From positions 3,782,001 to 3,846,000 of the forward strand of contig NZ_CP019402.1 in NCBI RefSeq assembly GCF_002024505.1: 64,000 nt of DNA. The letters run 5' to 3'. Shown here piece after piece: positions 49,811 through 63,092 of the stretch (the first letter of the stretch is position 1; each line of letters begins with the position of its first letter). Made by a program: the position numbers and the translations under genes. This DNA is from Plantibacter flavus. GTDB lineage: Bacteria; Actinomycetota; Actinomycetes; Actinomycetales; Microbacteriaceae. The notes beneath the pieces were generated by a model that worked only from the letters and a program-made list of their open reading frames with translations, was not told the DNA's origin and ran no database searches.

Positions 49811-51003
49811 CCAGCGAACTCATCACCGGCATCGCCGAGCTCACGACCAACGCGGGCTCCGGGCCGGGCGACGTCGACGGCAACCGGATCACCGATGCGG
49901 CGGTCGTCATCGAAGACGGCCGGATCGCTTGGCTCGGCGCAGCGGCCGACGCACCCGACGCCGACACGCGGACCGACGTGGGCGGGCGCGCCGTGCTCCC
50001 GGGTTGGGTCGACACGCACACGCATCTCGTGTTCGCGGGCGACCGCTCGGCGGAGTTCGAGGCGCGCATGGCCGGCGGCCGGTACGCGGCGGGCGGGATC
50101 GCGACGACCGTGGCCGCCACTCGGGCCGCATCGGAGGAGCAGCTCGTCGCGGGTGCGCAGCGGTTGCGAGCGGAGGCGCTCGCGCAGGGGACGACCTTCC
50201 TCGAGGCGAAGACGGGCTACGCGCTCGACGTGGAGGGCGAGGCGCGATCCGCTCGGGCGGCGGCCGAGGTCGCCGACGTCGTCACCTTCCTCGGGGCCCA
50301 TCTCGTGCCGGCCGGCGTCGACCGCCGCGACTACCTCGACCTCGTGACCGGACCGATGCTCGCGGCGGTGGCCCCGTTCGCGTCGTACATCGACGCGTTC
50401 TGCGAGGTCGGGGCCTTCGACGTCGAGGAGTCGCGTGAGGTGCTGCTCGCCGGTCGCGCTGCGGGCCTGGGCGTCCGGGTGCACGGGAACCAGCTCGGCG
50501 AGAGCGGCGGGGTGCGCCTCGCGGTCGAGCTGGAGGCTGCGAGCGTCGACCACTGCAACCACCTGTCGGACGTCGACGTCGACCTCCTGGCCGGTTCGTC
50601 GACGGTCGCGACCCTGCTCCCGGCCTGCGACCTGTCGACGCGCGAGCCGTTCCCGCCGGCGCGCGCGCTCATCGACGCCGGTGCTTCGATCGCGCTCGCG
50701 ACCAACTGCAACCCGGGCACCTCGTACACGACGTCGATGGCGTACTGCGTGGCGACCGCCGTGCTGCAGATGCGGCTGACGATCGCCGAGGCGGTGTGGG
50801 CGGCGACGCGGGGGGCCGCGGTGGCGGTCGGTCTCGAGCACGGTGCCGAGGCCGTCGGATCGCTTCGCGTGGGTGGTCTCGCGGACCTGCAGGTGCTCGA
50901 CGCGCCCTCGGTGTCGCACCTCGCCTACCGACCCGGTGTGCCGTTGACGGTCGGCGTCCGGCACCGCGGCGAGCGTGTCACGGCAGGGACGACGCAGCGG
51001 TGA
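49807..51003 (+). CDS. hutI: HutI-like imidazolonepropionase family amidohydrolase
   Basis: 398 residues. VDTHTHLVFAGDRSAEFEARM (HxH site), FLEAKTGYALDVEGE, VHGNQLGESGGVRLAVEL and DHCNHLSDVDVDLL match imidazolonepropionase (motifs in order). The final metal-site block reads LATNCNPGTSYTTS; the family normally has Asp in T-D-x-N-P-G, so Asn here is a departure at a catalytic position. Imidazolonepropionase opens the imidazolone ring to formiminoglutamate. A hydantoin-ring-opening role is the alternative considered for this cluster. Confidence 0.8.
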   Translation: MTSELITGIAELTTNAGSGPGDVDGNRITDAAVVIEDGRIAWLGAAADAPDADTRTDVGGRAVLPGWVDTHTHLVFAGDRSAEFEARMAGGRYAAGGIATTVAATRAASEEQLVAGAQRLRAEALAQGTTFLEAKTGYALDVEGEARSARAAAEVADVVTFLGAHLVPAGVDRRDYLDLVTGPMLAAVAPFASYIDAFCEVGAFDVEESREVLLAGRAAGLGVRVHGNQLGESGGVRLAVELEAASVDHCNHLSDVDVDLLAGSSTVATLLPACDLSTREPFPPARALIDAGASIALATNCNPGTSYTTSMAYCVATAVLQMRLTIAEAVWAATRGAAVAVGLEHGAEAVGSLRVGGLADLQVLDAPSVSHLAYRPGVPLTVGVRHRGERVTAGTTQR

Positions 51004-51632
51004 GCGGCGCGACGGAGGGCCACGCACTCGTGTTGCTGCCGGCCGACCGGCATCGGAGCTACCGCTGGCGGAACGGGCTGGGGACCGCGACGGAGATCGC
51101 CGTCGAGGCCGTCGGGCTCCGGACCGATGGTGGGCTCGGCGACGGTGACGGTGACGCGCCGGCCGCTCCGGGGTGGACGCTGAGCATCGCGACGGTCGAG
51201 TCGGACGTCGCCTTCTCGTCGTTCCCGGGCGTCGACCGTCAGCTGATGGCGTTGTCGGCGGGTGGACTCGGACTCGTGATCGACGGTGAGCCGGTCGAGT
51301 TGGACCGGTGGCAGGTCGCCGCCTTCGACGGGGCCTCAGCGGTCTCGTCGCGGGGCGTGGTCGGGCCGACGCTCGATCTCAACCTGATGGTGTCGCGGGA
51401 CCGGTTCCGTGGATCGCTCGAGGTCGGCGTCGTCGACGGCTCGAGGCTCGTCACCACGCCCCCGGGTGCCACCACGTTCGTCGTGTTCCTCGATGGGCTG
51501 CTGTCGGCGGAGGGGCCAGGTCTGGACCCTCGTGCGCTCCAGCGGCACGACACCCTCCGACTCGAGGCCGGCACCCTGTCCCTGACCGGCGATGCCACGA
51601 TCGCGCTCGCCCGGATCCTCCCCCGTCGGTGA
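51000..51632 (+). CDS. hutD: HutD-family protein
   Basis: 210 residues; GTG start overlapping the hutI stop. RHRSYRWRNGLGTATEIA at the N-terminus, then GWTLSIATVESDVAFSSFPGVDRQLMAL and DLNLMVSRDRF, are the HutD signature blocks of this cupin-like family. HutD is found in many histidine-utilisation clusters; a role in limiting or tuning pathway flux has been proposed, not an enzymatic step. Last gene of the operon, followed by a large intergenic repeat array. Confidence 0.85.
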   Translation: MSGATEGHALVLLPADRHRSYRWRNGLGTATEIAVEAVGLRTDGGLGDGDGDAPAAPGWTLSIATVESDVAFSSFPGVDRQLMALSAGGLGLVIDGEPVELDRWQVAAFDGASAVSSRGVVGPTLDLNLMVSRDRFRGSLEVGVVDGSRLVTTPPGATTFVVFLDGLLSAEGPGLDPRALQRHDTLRLEAGTLSLTGDATIALARILPRR

Positions 51633-51638
51633 TGGGTG

Positions 51639-51912
51639 CCAGCGCGGTGCGCTGACGCGAGCGCGCCCCACAGCCGCGAGCGCGGGTCTCCGGAGGGGTG
51701 CGCCCACGTCGCTGACCCGCACTCACGCCGACTCGACAGCTCTCGCGCCAGCGCACCGCGCTGACCTGAGACCTCCCCACCGGGTGCCGGCGCGGTGCGC
51801 CCGCGTGAGTGGCGCACACCCGGCGTGGGCGCTCCCCACGCGCGTGAGCGCGGGTCTCCGGAGGGGCGCGCTCACGTCACAGATCCGCGCCCACGTCAGC
51901 GCACCGCGCTGG
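51639..51912. repeat. Intergenic palindromic repeat array, family A (copies 2 and 3)
   Basis: Copy 2 begins with CCAGCGCGGTGCGCTGACG (51639-51657) and copy 3 ends with its complement (51894-51912). The 19-bp box GCGCGGGTCTCCGGAGGGG is at 51680-51698 and 51848-51866. These match the single copy at 1719-1824. No gene fits here. It lies between convergent operons and may help terminate both. Confidence 0.8.
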
Positions 51913-51927
51913 CGCAACCAGACCGGG

Positions 51928-53502
51928 CTACTTCGTTCGGTCGAGGACCGCGAAGCGGAAGGTGTAGGTGGCGTCGAGCGTCTCCTCGAGGCCCGTCACG
52001 TTCTTCTGGGCGAGGACCGTCTCGGTGCCCTGGAGGAGCGGGATGATCGGAGCCGCGGTCGCGGTCAGCGCCTGGATCTGCTCGATCGCCGCGATGCGCG
52101 CCGCCGGGTCGGTCGCCGTCGCCTCGGTGTCGATGAGCGCGTCGACGGCCGGGTCCGAGTACCCGTTGGCGACGGACGCCCCGGTCGTCGAGTACGCCGA
52201 GCGCAGGAAGTTGTCGGGGTCCGGGTAGTCCGGGAAGAACCCCAGCTGGTACGCCGGGTAGCCCGACTCCGGGTTCAGCTCCTTCACGTAGCTCGTCCAC
52301 TCGGTCGACTGCAGGTCGACGGTGAACAGTCCGGACTCCTCCAGCTGCGACTTGATGAGCGCGTACTCCTGGTCGGAGTCGGGGCCGTAGTGGTCGCTCG
52401 TGTACTGGATCGGCAGGGCGACCGGGGTGCTGACGCCCGCGGCCGCAAGGATCGCCGCGGCCTTCGCCGGGTCCGGCGCGTCACCGTACGCGGTCTGGAA
52501 CGCGGGCGTCGCCCCCGTCTGCCCGTCGAGCACCACCGAGTAGGCCGGCGCGTAGGTGCCCTTGTAGACCTGGTCGGCGATCTCCTCACGATCGATGAGC
52601 GACGCGACCGCCTGCCGGATGGCGAGCTTCTGCGCGTCGTTCGCACCCGGTTGGGTGTTCAGGTTGAACGTGAGGAACCGCACCGAACCGCCCGGCCCCT
52701 CGACGACCTGCAGGTCGGAGTCGCTCCGGAGGTCGGCGACGTCCGTCGCGGTCAGCGAGCGGTAGGCGATGTCGACGTCGCCCTTCTCCAGGTCGAGCCG
52801 CAGGTTCGACGCCGTCGTGTACGGCTTGAGCACGACGTGCTGCGTCTTCGCGCGGGTCCCGGAGTAGCGCGAGTTCGCCTCGAGCGAGAGCAGCCCGCCC
52901 GCCTGGTAGCTGTCGACGGCGTAGGGGCCGGAGCCGATCACGTCGTCGTCGCTCAGCAGCTCGTCAGCCGGGAAGACCTCTTCGTCGACGATCGGCCCGG
53001 CCATGCTCGTGAGCACGTAGGGCCAGGTCTGGTCGTTCGGCACCGTGAGGTGGAAGACGACCTGGTTGTCGTCACCCTCCTCGACGCTGTCGAGGTTCGC
53101 GAGCAGCGGCGACGGTCCGTTGTCGGCGGCGATCTCACGGACGCGGGTGAAGGAGTAGACGACGTCCTCGGCCGTGAGCGCGTGACCGTTGGAGAAGGTC
53201 AGCCCCTCCTTGACCGTGCAGACGTAGGTGGTCTCGTCGGTGAAGTCGCACGATTCCGCCGCGTCGGGCGCGGGGACGACGTCGCCTTCGTCGTAGCTGA
53301 GGAGGTGCTGGTAGATCTGGTTCTGCGGCGTGAAGGATCCGCGATCCCAGGCACCGGCCGGGTCGAGCGAGACGATCTGATCGGTCGTGCCGATGACGAG
53401 CGCGGTGGTCGTGGTGGTGCCGCCCTGGGCTGTGCAACCGGTGAGGGCGGCGACGACACCGAGGCCGACGGCGACCGTGGTGAATCTGGCGGATCGGTTC
53501 AT
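51928..53502 (-). CDS. ABC transporter substrate-binding protein, peptide/opine family 5
   Basis: 524 residues. Lipoprotein signal (VAVGLGVVAALTGC), then the SBP_bac_5 fold: VIGTTDQIVSLDPAGAWD, YVCTVKEGLTFSNGHALTAEDVVYSFTRV (opening blocks) and YPDPDNFLRSAYSTTG. The start is ATG 53502, 4 bp inside the upstream oxidase gene. No permease genes are adjacent, so it must work with a transporter elsewhere. The family binds peptides, opines or other amines; with two amine oxidases in the same unit, an N-methylated or secondary amine ligand is likely. Confidence 0.85.
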   Translation of the reverse strand: MNRSARFTTVAVGLGVVAALTGCTAQGGTTTTTALVIGTTDQIVSLDPAGAWDRGSFTPQNQIYQHLLSYDEGDVVPAPDAAESCDFTDETTYVCTVKEGLTFSNGHALTAEDVVYSFTRVREIAADNGPSPLLANLDSVEEGDDNQVVFHLTVPNDQTWPYVLTSMAGPIVDEEVFPADELLSDDDVIGSGPYAVDSYQAGGLLSLEANSRYSGTRAKTQHVVLKPYTTASNLRLDLEKGDVDIAYRSLTATDVADLRSDSDLQVVEGPGGSVRFLTFNLNTQPGANDAQKLAIRQAVASLIDREEIADQVYKGTYAPAYSVVLDGQTGATPAFQTAYGDAPDPAKAAAILAAAGVSTPVALPIQYTSDHYGPDSDQEYALIKSQLEESGLFTVDLQSTEWTSYVKELNPESGYPAYQLGFFPDYPDPDNFLRSAYSTTGASVANGYSDPAVDALIDTEATATDPAARIAAIEQIQALTATAAPIIPLLQGTETVLAQKNVTGLEETLDATYTFRFAVLDRTK

Positions 53503-54725
53503 GGAGCGGTTCCTTCGGGTGACTGCGGGAGTGCTGATGCTGATGGCGCGACGGGTACCGCGTGGGCGGCGAGCGCGAACCTCGGGTGCGGTTCGGCTCC
53601 GTCGACGAGATCGGCGATGAGGCGTCCCAGCACCGGGCCGAACTTGAACCCGTGACCGGAGAATCCCGTCGTGACGATGATGCTGTCGATCCGGTCGATC
53701 ACGAAATCCTCGCTGGGGCTCAGATCGTAGAGGCAGCTGATGGTATGGGGTGCGGACGCGTCGACGCCGGGCACCCATTCGGCGACGTAGGCGGTGAGCC
53801 GCGCGAGTTCCTCGGGTTCGGCGAGGCCGTCGCGTTCGTCGGGGTGGACGTGGACGGCACCGCCGTGCAGCCCGACCTTGACCCCCTCGCCCGGAGTCAG
53901 CAGGCCGTACACGCTCGACCCCTCGGCGGGGTAGTGGACGAAACTCGGCCAGGCGTCGGCGCGCAGTCCGCTCGGGAAGTGCGCGGGCTGGACCTGCGTC
54001 ACGACGATCTCGGGCAGCGGACGACCGACGCTGCGAGCGAGTGCGCCGACGAGGTCGGGCGTCCAGGAGCCTGCCGCGACGACCACGTGGTCCGCGACGA
54101 CGTCGCCCAGCTCGGTGCGGACGACGGCACCGCCGACACCGGCGGTCGGATCGTTCGACCCAGTCGGTTCGACACCCGACACCCGCACGCCGAAGCGCAG
54201 GGTCGCTCCGGCCACCTCGGCGAGGTCGAGCAGGGCCTCGATCGCTTCGGCGGAGTACAGTCGCCCGCCGGTCGCGTGGTGGAGGACCTCGCGGTCGAAC
54301 CGCAGTCCGGGCCAGCGGTCGCTCGCCTGATCCGGGGTGAGGCGCTCCGACGCGACCCCACCTCGGGTCATCGCCGTCTCGATGGCCGCGAGCATCTCGG
54401 GGCGGCCGTGGTCGAGCGCGCCGGTGAGGTCGAGCAGCGTCCGCCCGCTCGCCGATTCGAGCGCCCGCCAGGCCGCGAGCGCCTCCGACGTCAGGGCGAC
54501 GTAGTCGTCGGCGTCGTAGCCCTGACGGAAGATGCGGGTCGCTCCGTGGGAGGAGCCGTGCTCGTGACCGCGCGGGTACCGCTCGAGAAGCAGGACGTCG
54601 CGGCCCTGCTCGGCCAGCGAGCGTGCAGCCGCCGCACCGACGATCCCGGCGCCGATGACCACGACCTCGGCGCGCGCCGGCAGCGCGGTCGGCGTCGCGT
54701 CCGCTGCCGGACCCGACGCGGTCAT
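53499..54725 (-). CDS. FAD-dependent amine oxidase, monomeric sarcosine oxidase-like
   Basis: 408 residues. EVVVIGAGIVGAAAARSLAEQG is the Rossmann FAD-binding motif and SSHGATRIFRQGY matches the covalent-FAD group of monomeric sarcosine oxidase and N-methyltryptophan oxidase. SPSEDFVIDR and VTTGFSGHGFKFGP close the site. The usual Cys near the C-terminus that binds FAD covalently is not evident in SGHGFKFGPVLG, where it would be expected slightly upstream. It oxidises secondary or N-methyl amines. Overlaps both neighbours by 4 bp. Confidence 0.8.
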   Translation of the reverse strand: MTASGPAADATPTALPARAEVVVIGAGIVGAAAARSLAEQGRDVLLLERYPRGHEHGSSHGATRIFRQGYDADDYVALTSEALAAWRALESASGRTLLDLTGALDHGRPEMLAAIETAMTRGGVASERLTPDQASDRWPGLRFDREVLHHATGGRLYSAEAIEALLDLAEVAGATLRFGVRVSGVEPTGSNDPTAGVGGAVVRTELGDVVADHVVVAAGSWTPDLVGALARSVGRPLPEIVVTQVQPAHFPSGLRADAWPSFVHYPAEGSSVYGLLTPGEGVKVGLHGGAVHVHPDERDGLAEPEELARLTAYVAEWVPGVDASAPHTISCLYDLSPSEDFVIDRIDSIIVTTGFSGHGFKFGPVLGRLIADLVDGAEPHPRFALAAHAVPVAPSASALPQSPEGTAP

Positions 54726-56014
54726 CGGCCCGACTCCGCAGGCAGGCCCGACTCCGTCGTCACGCGCGTCGTTGCGGCAGCGCGCGCGTCGACCGCCCGA
54801 CGAGCCGGCATCGCGGCGGCCACGGCGGCCTCGTCGGCGAACGGACGGGACGGGAACCGACCGGGGGCGTACCGCGACGCGTCGACGAAGGGGCTCTCAC
54901 CCGTGACGATCAGTTCGGCGAGCATCCGGCCGAGTCCAGGGCCGTGCGTGACCCCGGACTCGTTGTCGCCGGCCACGACAAACAACCCGTCGAGCTCCGG
55001 GACGGACCCCGCGATGAAGCGGCGGTCTGCGGTGTACGACACGATCCCCTGCACGGCTTCGGCGTCGTCGACGACGGGCGCGGCGGCCGGGATGAGCTCG
55101 GAGACGATCGGCGACAGGTGCTCGCGCATCGTCTCGACGAGGTCGGGGCGGTCCGGACGACGATCCGCGGGGCTGTCGCGCACCGCGAGCGCCTCGTAGC
55201 CGACGCCGTTGCCGTACGTGAGACCACCGAGGTGTTCCCTGATCCACAGTCCGTCCAGCTCCGGGATCATGAGGGTCGGCACCTCGCCGAGGCCGAACGG
55301 GGCGGTGGTCAGGCGGCTCGCGATCACCCGCGCGAACGGCAGCACGCGGTCCGTCGCGGCGAGGAGCTCGTTCGTCCAGGACCCTGCGGCGAGGACGACC
55401 TCGTCGCCGAGGACGCGCTCGCCGGTGGCGGTCAGCACGCCGACGGCTCGGCCACCTTCGGCGAGGAGATCGACGACGGGTGTCTGCTCGATGATCTCGA
55501 CACCCTCGGCCCGGGCGAGCGCCGCGAGCGCGATTCCGGCGTCGGGCGCGCTGATCTGGATGCCGTCGGGATGGATGAACGCCCCGACGATCGCTTCGGG
55601 GTCGAGACCCGGAACGAGTTCAGCGGTCTCGACGGCGGTGAGCAGGCGGGCGTCCTCGGGGCGGAGCGGGTGCTCGGCGAACGGCAGCAGGTGGTCGAGC
55701 ACGGCCTGCTCGGTGAGGGCGAGCCACACGTTGCCCGTGTTCCGCAGCCCGATGTCGTATCCGGCAGCGTCGAGCCCGCGGTAGAAGTCGAGGCCGGCCT
55801 GCTCGAGGGCGAGTTCCGACTCGTCCCAGTACCAGGCGTAGCCCGCCGCCCAGAGGCCGACGAAGCCCGCTCCCGCTGCGGTCGTGGCGCCGACGGCGGT
55901 GCCCGACTCGAGGACCGTCACGCGGCGCCCGGCTCGGGCGAGGTGGACGGCGGTCGCCAGGCCGAAGAGGCCGGCGCCGACGATGACGGTGGTTGCGGGG
56001 CGGGGGTCGGTCAC
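54722..56014 (-). CDS. FAD-dependent oxidoreductase (DAO family)
   Basis: 430 residues. TTVIVGAGLFGLATAVHLARAG is the FAD-binding motif; VVLAAGSWTNELL and FVVAGDNESGVTHGPGLGRMLAELI are typical DAO blocks. Distant from the sarcosine oxidase-like protein downstream, so the pair are not recent duplicates. Substrate unknown: glycine, N-methylglycine or another amino acid. First gene of the three-gene unit 51928-56014. Confidence 0.8.
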   Translation of the reverse strand: MTDPRPATTVIVGAGLFGLATAVHLARAGRRVTVLESGTAVGATTAAGAGFVGLWAAGYAWYWDESELALEQAGLDFYRGLDAAGYDIGLRNTGNVWLALTEQAVLDHLLPFAEHPLRPEDARLLTAVETAELVPGLDPEAIVGAFIHPDGIQISAPDAGIALAALARAEGVEIIEQTPVVDLLAEGGRAVGVLTATGERVLGDEVVLAAGSWTNELLAATDRVLPFARVIASRLTTAPFGLGEVPTLMIPELDGLWIREHLGGLTYGNGVGYEALAVRDSPADRRPDRPDLVETMREHLSPIVSELIPAAAPVVDDAEAVQGIVSYTADRRFIAGSVPELDGLFVVAGDNESGVTHGPGLGRMLAELIVTGESPFVDASRYAPGRFPSRPFADEAAVAAAMPARRAVDARAAATTRVTTESGLPAESGR

Positions 56015-56077
56015 CCTTCGAGGCTAGTCACTCGCCGTCCAGGGGCCGACCACCCCGTCGCAATCGGACACGTGCGC

Positions 56078-56164
56078 GTTCGCAACTCAGGAACGCCGCC
56101 GGCGTGTCCGCACCCCGATGGACGAGATGGGGGCGACGCCCCGGCGGCGTCCTGAATTGCGAAC
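56078..56164. terminator. Large inverted repeat between gdhA and the oxidase unit
   Basis: Imperfect ~24-bp arms (56078-56102 and 56141-56164; GTTCGCAA-TCAGGA and CGCCGCCGG cores). Downstream of gdhA on the minus strand, so it probably ends that transcript, though it may also be a repeat element. Confidence 0.5.
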
Positions 56165-56176
56165 GGGAAGAGCCGA

Positions 56177-59772
<3,596 letters not shown>

Positions 59773-59903
59773 ACCCCGGCGACACCTCGTCGGCGCTCAC
59801 AACTCCTGCACCCCGCTGCGGATAGCGCCGACACGCCGTCCCCGACGTCGACCCCGTCCTCGAATACGGACCGACAGCAGGAGCTGCGCGCGAGCGTGAC
59901 GGC

Positions 59904-60866
59904 TCAGTCCTCGAGTGGCTCCGCCGACAGCAGCCCGCGCAACCAGTCACGGGCCTCGATGAACACCTCGTCGTTGTAGCGCGAGTGGTAGTCGACGGCG
60001 GTGCGGTCGGCGCTCGGGTACGAGCCCAGGAAGATCACGTTCGGGCTGAACCGCCGGAGCCCGAGCAGGGCGTCGGCCATCCGCTCGTCCTCGATGTGGC
60101 CGAGGGCGTCGATCACGAAGCGGTAGCGGCCGAGCGCGTCGCCGATGGGCCGGGACTCGATGAGACTCAGGTTCACGCCTCGCGTGGAGAACTGCTCGAG
60201 CATGCCGAGCAGCGAGCCGGACTCGTCGTTCGGCAACTCGACGATGAGGCTCGTCTTGTCGGCGCCCGTCCTGGCCGGGATCTCCCGTGAACGGCTGACG
60301 ACGACGAAGCGGGTCACGGCGTTCGGGTTGTCGCCGATGTTCTCCGCGAGGACATCGAGGTCGTAGTGGTTCACGATGCCGGGCGGGGCGACCGCGGCGT
60401 CGGCGGTCGAGGTGCCGTCGAGCAGGGAGGCTGCGGCGGCGACGTTGCTCGACGCCGGGATGTGTCCGTGCGAGGGCAGCTTGGCGTCGAGCCAGAGGTG
60501 GCACTGCCCGTAGGCGACGGGGTGCGCGTTCACGACCGCGACGTCCTCGAGGCGGGTTCCGGGGCGGGCGACGAGTACGAAGTTCACCGGCACGAGCACT
60601 TCGCCGACGATGCGGAGACCGAGCATCGTGGCGAGTGCATCCTGCGCCACCGACACGCCCCCGTCGACCGAGTTCTCGATGGCGATGACCGCGGCCGTGC
60701 TGCGGCCCTCGAGGACGTCGCCGAGCGCCTCGCCGACGTTCGACACGGGCTTCCAGATCTGACCCTTGGCCTCCTCGACCTGGCCGAGCGCCACCTCGGT
60801 GAAGGTCCCGCTCGGACCGAGGAAACTGTAGCTCCGGAGGGCGTCGTCGGCGGGTGCGGCTGGCAT
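59904..60866 (-). CDS. pheA: Prephenate dehydratase
   Basis: 320 residues. YSFLGPSGTFTEVAL opens the catalytic domain, AVIAIENSVDGGVS and NAVTRFVVVSR (the TRF motif with the catalytic Thr) follow. An ACT domain, SLIVELPNDESGSLLGMLEQF...LSLIESRP, gives feedback inhibition by phenylalanine. It converts prephenate to phenylpyruvate. The start ATG 60866 has GGAGG only one base upstream, so initiation may be inefficient. Encoded apart from chorismate mutase, as is usual in actinobacteria. Confidence 0.92.
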   Translation of the reverse strand: MPAAPADDALRSYSFLGPSGTFTEVALGQVEEAKGQIWKPVSNVGEALGDVLEGRSTAAVIAIENSVDGGVSVAQDALATMLGLRIVGEVLVPVNFVLVARPGTRLEDVAVVNAHPVAYGQCHLWLDAKLPSHGHIPASSNVAAAASLLDGTSTADAAVAPPGIVNHYDLDVLAENIGDNPNAVTRFVVVSRSREIPARTGADKTSLIVELPNDESGSLLGMLEQFSTRGVNLSLIESRPIGDALGRYRFVIDALGHIEDERMADALLGLRRFSPNVIFLGSYPSADRTAVDYHSRYNDEVFIEARDWLRGLLSAEPLED

Positions 60867-61155
60867 GCCTCCGAGCGTACCGTGTGCTTCGCGACACGCT
60901 CTGGAACGGCCGTTGACTCCCATCCAGGTCACATTCGGGTGATTTCCAGGAAGATCGGGCCATTTCGGCCCCGATACCCCCCGTTTTGAGCTATTCAAAT
61001 CACGCCAATACCCGCCACAATGGATACAAGGGTGTATTGAGCGCTGCCGCTCGTCTCGGGAAGCGAGTTCACGGCCGTTCGTCTCCCCGATCTCGATGCG
61101 TGACCCATGTCGCGTGAGGCTCCACCCGACGGGCTGAGACAGGAACAGGAGTGAC
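60867..61155. other. Divergent promoter region of pheA and the 61156 gene
   Basis: 289 bp without a gene. A ribosome site (CAGGAG) precedes GTG 61156. There is an AT-richer stretch at 60985-61040; I found no clear dyad or riboswitch-like structure. Confidence 0.4.
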
Positions 61156-62724
61156 GTGACGAGTGTCTTCACCGACGCCGCCCCGCGGTCCACTCCACGG
61201 CTGAACCTGGCGAGCGGCGGCGAGGCCGTGTTCAGCCTCGGCTCCTCCTGGAACCTCCCGTCGTTGTCGCTGCCGGCCTGGGTGCACCGGCCGATCTCGG
61301 CGGCCCGCGCGACTCTCGTCAAGTCGCTCGTCATGACCATCGCGATCGCCGCGATCCTGGCCGGCGTCGTCACGGTGACGCAGACCTCGACCGCCGGCGC
61401 GACCGCGATCTCCGCCACCGACTTCGCACCGGTGGCCTCCTCCGTCCCGACGATGACGGCCGCCGCCTTCACCACCGCCTACGCCGGCGACCTCGCTGCG
61501 GCGGCGACGGCCCTCACGACGATGTCCTCATCGCAGGTCGCGCAGCTGTGGACCGAGCTCGCTCCCGGCTACCGCGCACTGCTCATCACCGGTTACCCGG
61601 CGGTCATCGGCAACCTCGAGGGCGTCGCCTACACGGATCGGGCGACGGCCAACGTCTCCCGCCTCGCCGGCCTCCTCGCCGACACCGAGGCGAGCTACCG
61701 CTCGCTGACGGTGAGCAGCGACCAGGTCGACGGGCAGGCGGACTCGGCGGCCCTCGCCACGACCCTGTCGCGCCTGGACGCGATCAAGCTGCTCGTCGAC
61801 CGGTACTCGCCGGACGCGATCGCCGCCCGCCTCCAGCCGGAGTACCTCATCACCTTGCAGGCGGGCGGCTCCGGACCCCCGCGGGTCGCGGTCGCCGTGG
61901 GAGACGTGGACACCGCCGCCTACGTCACGGTGTTCGTCCCCGGGATGAACAGCAGCGCCCTCGAACTCGACGACTACCTGCGCGGGGCGAAGCGCATCCA
62001 GAGCGCCGCAGCCGACAGCGCGGTCATCCTCTGGATCGGCGGACACAGCCCGAGCGCGCTCGAGGTGCCGTCGAACGACCGGGCAGTCGAAGGGGCACCC
62101 CTGCTCGCCGGAGTGCTCGCCGGATACGACGCCGTCCGTTCCGCGCGCGGCATCGTCTCCCAGTTGAGCGTCGTGGCGCACTCCTACGGCACGGCGACGG
62201 CCTCGCTGGCGTTGGCGTCCGGCGACTACCACGTCGACGACTTCGTCATGCTCGGCTCGGCCGGCATCCCGACGGAGATCGGGATCGAGGATCTGCACGT
62301 CCCGGCCGGCCGCGTGTACGCCTCCCAGGCGAGCGCCGACACCCTCGCCGGTCTCGGCCAGTTCCTGTCCGGTCGGGCCGATCCTGCGATGAGCTCCTGG
62401 GGCGCGACCACCTTCGGCTCCGACGGCCTGACGCTCGGCGACGGCGACCACCTCGGCGCCGTCGACGGGCACAACGCGGTCGGGTCGAGCAACGCCGACG
62501 ACCGGGGGAAGTACCTCGGGCCGGCGACCGAGAGCCTCTACGCGATCCAGCGCATCGTCACGGGTCAGGCGTCCGCGGTCGCCGATCTGACGACGCCCGG
62601 GTCGTCCCACCAGCGCGGCTCCATGCCGGATGCCGCGGGCGTCGGGGCGGGCGCATCCACGACGAGCTCCTCCACGACCACCTCCGCTTCCGCCTCGGCC
62701 GCGGCGCTCCTCGCCACGCACTAG
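61156..62724 (+). CDS. Membrane-anchored alpha/beta hydrolase (DUF1023)
   Basis: 522 residues with a GTG start. One N-terminal membrane helix (LVMTIAIAAILAGVVTV), an Ala/Thr-rich helical region with TELAPGYRALLITGYPAVIGNLEGV (before the catalytic domain), then the DUF1023 hydrolase core with the nucleophile elbow AHSYGTATASLAL and DGHNAVGS near the presumed catalytic His. The Ser/Thr/Ala-rich tail is disordered. Likely extracytoplasmic with an unknown ester or amide substrate. Confidence 0.85.
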   Translation: MTSVFTDAAPRSTPRLNLASGGEAVFSLGSSWNLPSLSLPAWVHRPISAARATLVKSLVMTIAIAAILAGVVTVTQTSTAGATAISATDFAPVASSVPTMTAAAFTTAYAGDLAAAATALTTMSSSQVAQLWTELAPGYRALLITGYPAVIGNLEGVAYTDRATANVSRLAGLLADTEASYRSLTVSSDQVDGQADSAALATTLSRLDAIKLLVDRYSPDAIAARLQPEYLITLQAGGSGPPRVAVAVGDVDTAAYVTVFVPGMNSSALELDDYLRGAKRIQSAAADSAVILWIGGHSPSALEVPSNDRAVEGAPLLAGVLAGYDAVRSARGIVSQLSVVAHSYGTATASLALASGDYHVDDFVMLGSAGIPTEIGIEDLHVPAGRVYASQASADTLAGLGQFLSGRADPAMSSWGATTFGSDGLTLGDGDHLGAVDGHNAVGSSNADDRGKYLGPATESLYAIQRIVTGQASAVADLTTPGSSHQRGSMPDAAGVGAGASTTSSSTTTSASASAAALLATH

Positions 62725-62849
62725 TCGACGGCCCTCCACAGGTACCTGGAGCAGCGCCCACTCCACAGATCCGTGTCGGCTCACCCCTGCGCCGATGGGA
62801 GAAGGTAGCGTCGTTGACATACCGACATACGCCTTCGTAGGCTCGGGTC

Positions 62850-63092
62850 ATGCGAACGACCATCCGACTCGCCGACGAGTTCTACGAGGCCGTCCGCGAG
62901 CACGCCTCGCAGGAGGGGAAGACCGTGACCGCCTACATCGAGGAGGCCCTGCGCGCGAAGCTGGCCGCGGCGGCCGCACCGCCCGAGCGGGAGCCGTACA
63001 AGGTCGTGCCGTACGGCCGGGGAGGACCCCACCCAGGAATCGACCTCACGAACAACGCGCAACTCGAGGACATCATGGACGGTTTCGAGTGA
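62850..63092 (+). CDS. vapB: VapB-type antitoxin
   Basis: 80 residues. MRTTIRLADEFYEAVREHA then KTVTAYIEEALRAKL is a ribbon-helix-helix DNA-binding unit; the C-terminal half ([15 protein letters not shown]) would wrap the toxin. Overlaps the VapC gene by 4 bp. It represses its own operon and neutralises the toxin. Confidence 0.85.
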   Translation: MRTTIRLADEFYEAVREHASQEGKTVTAYIEEALRAKLAAAAAPPEREPYKVVPYGRGGPHPGIDLTNNAQLEDIMDGFE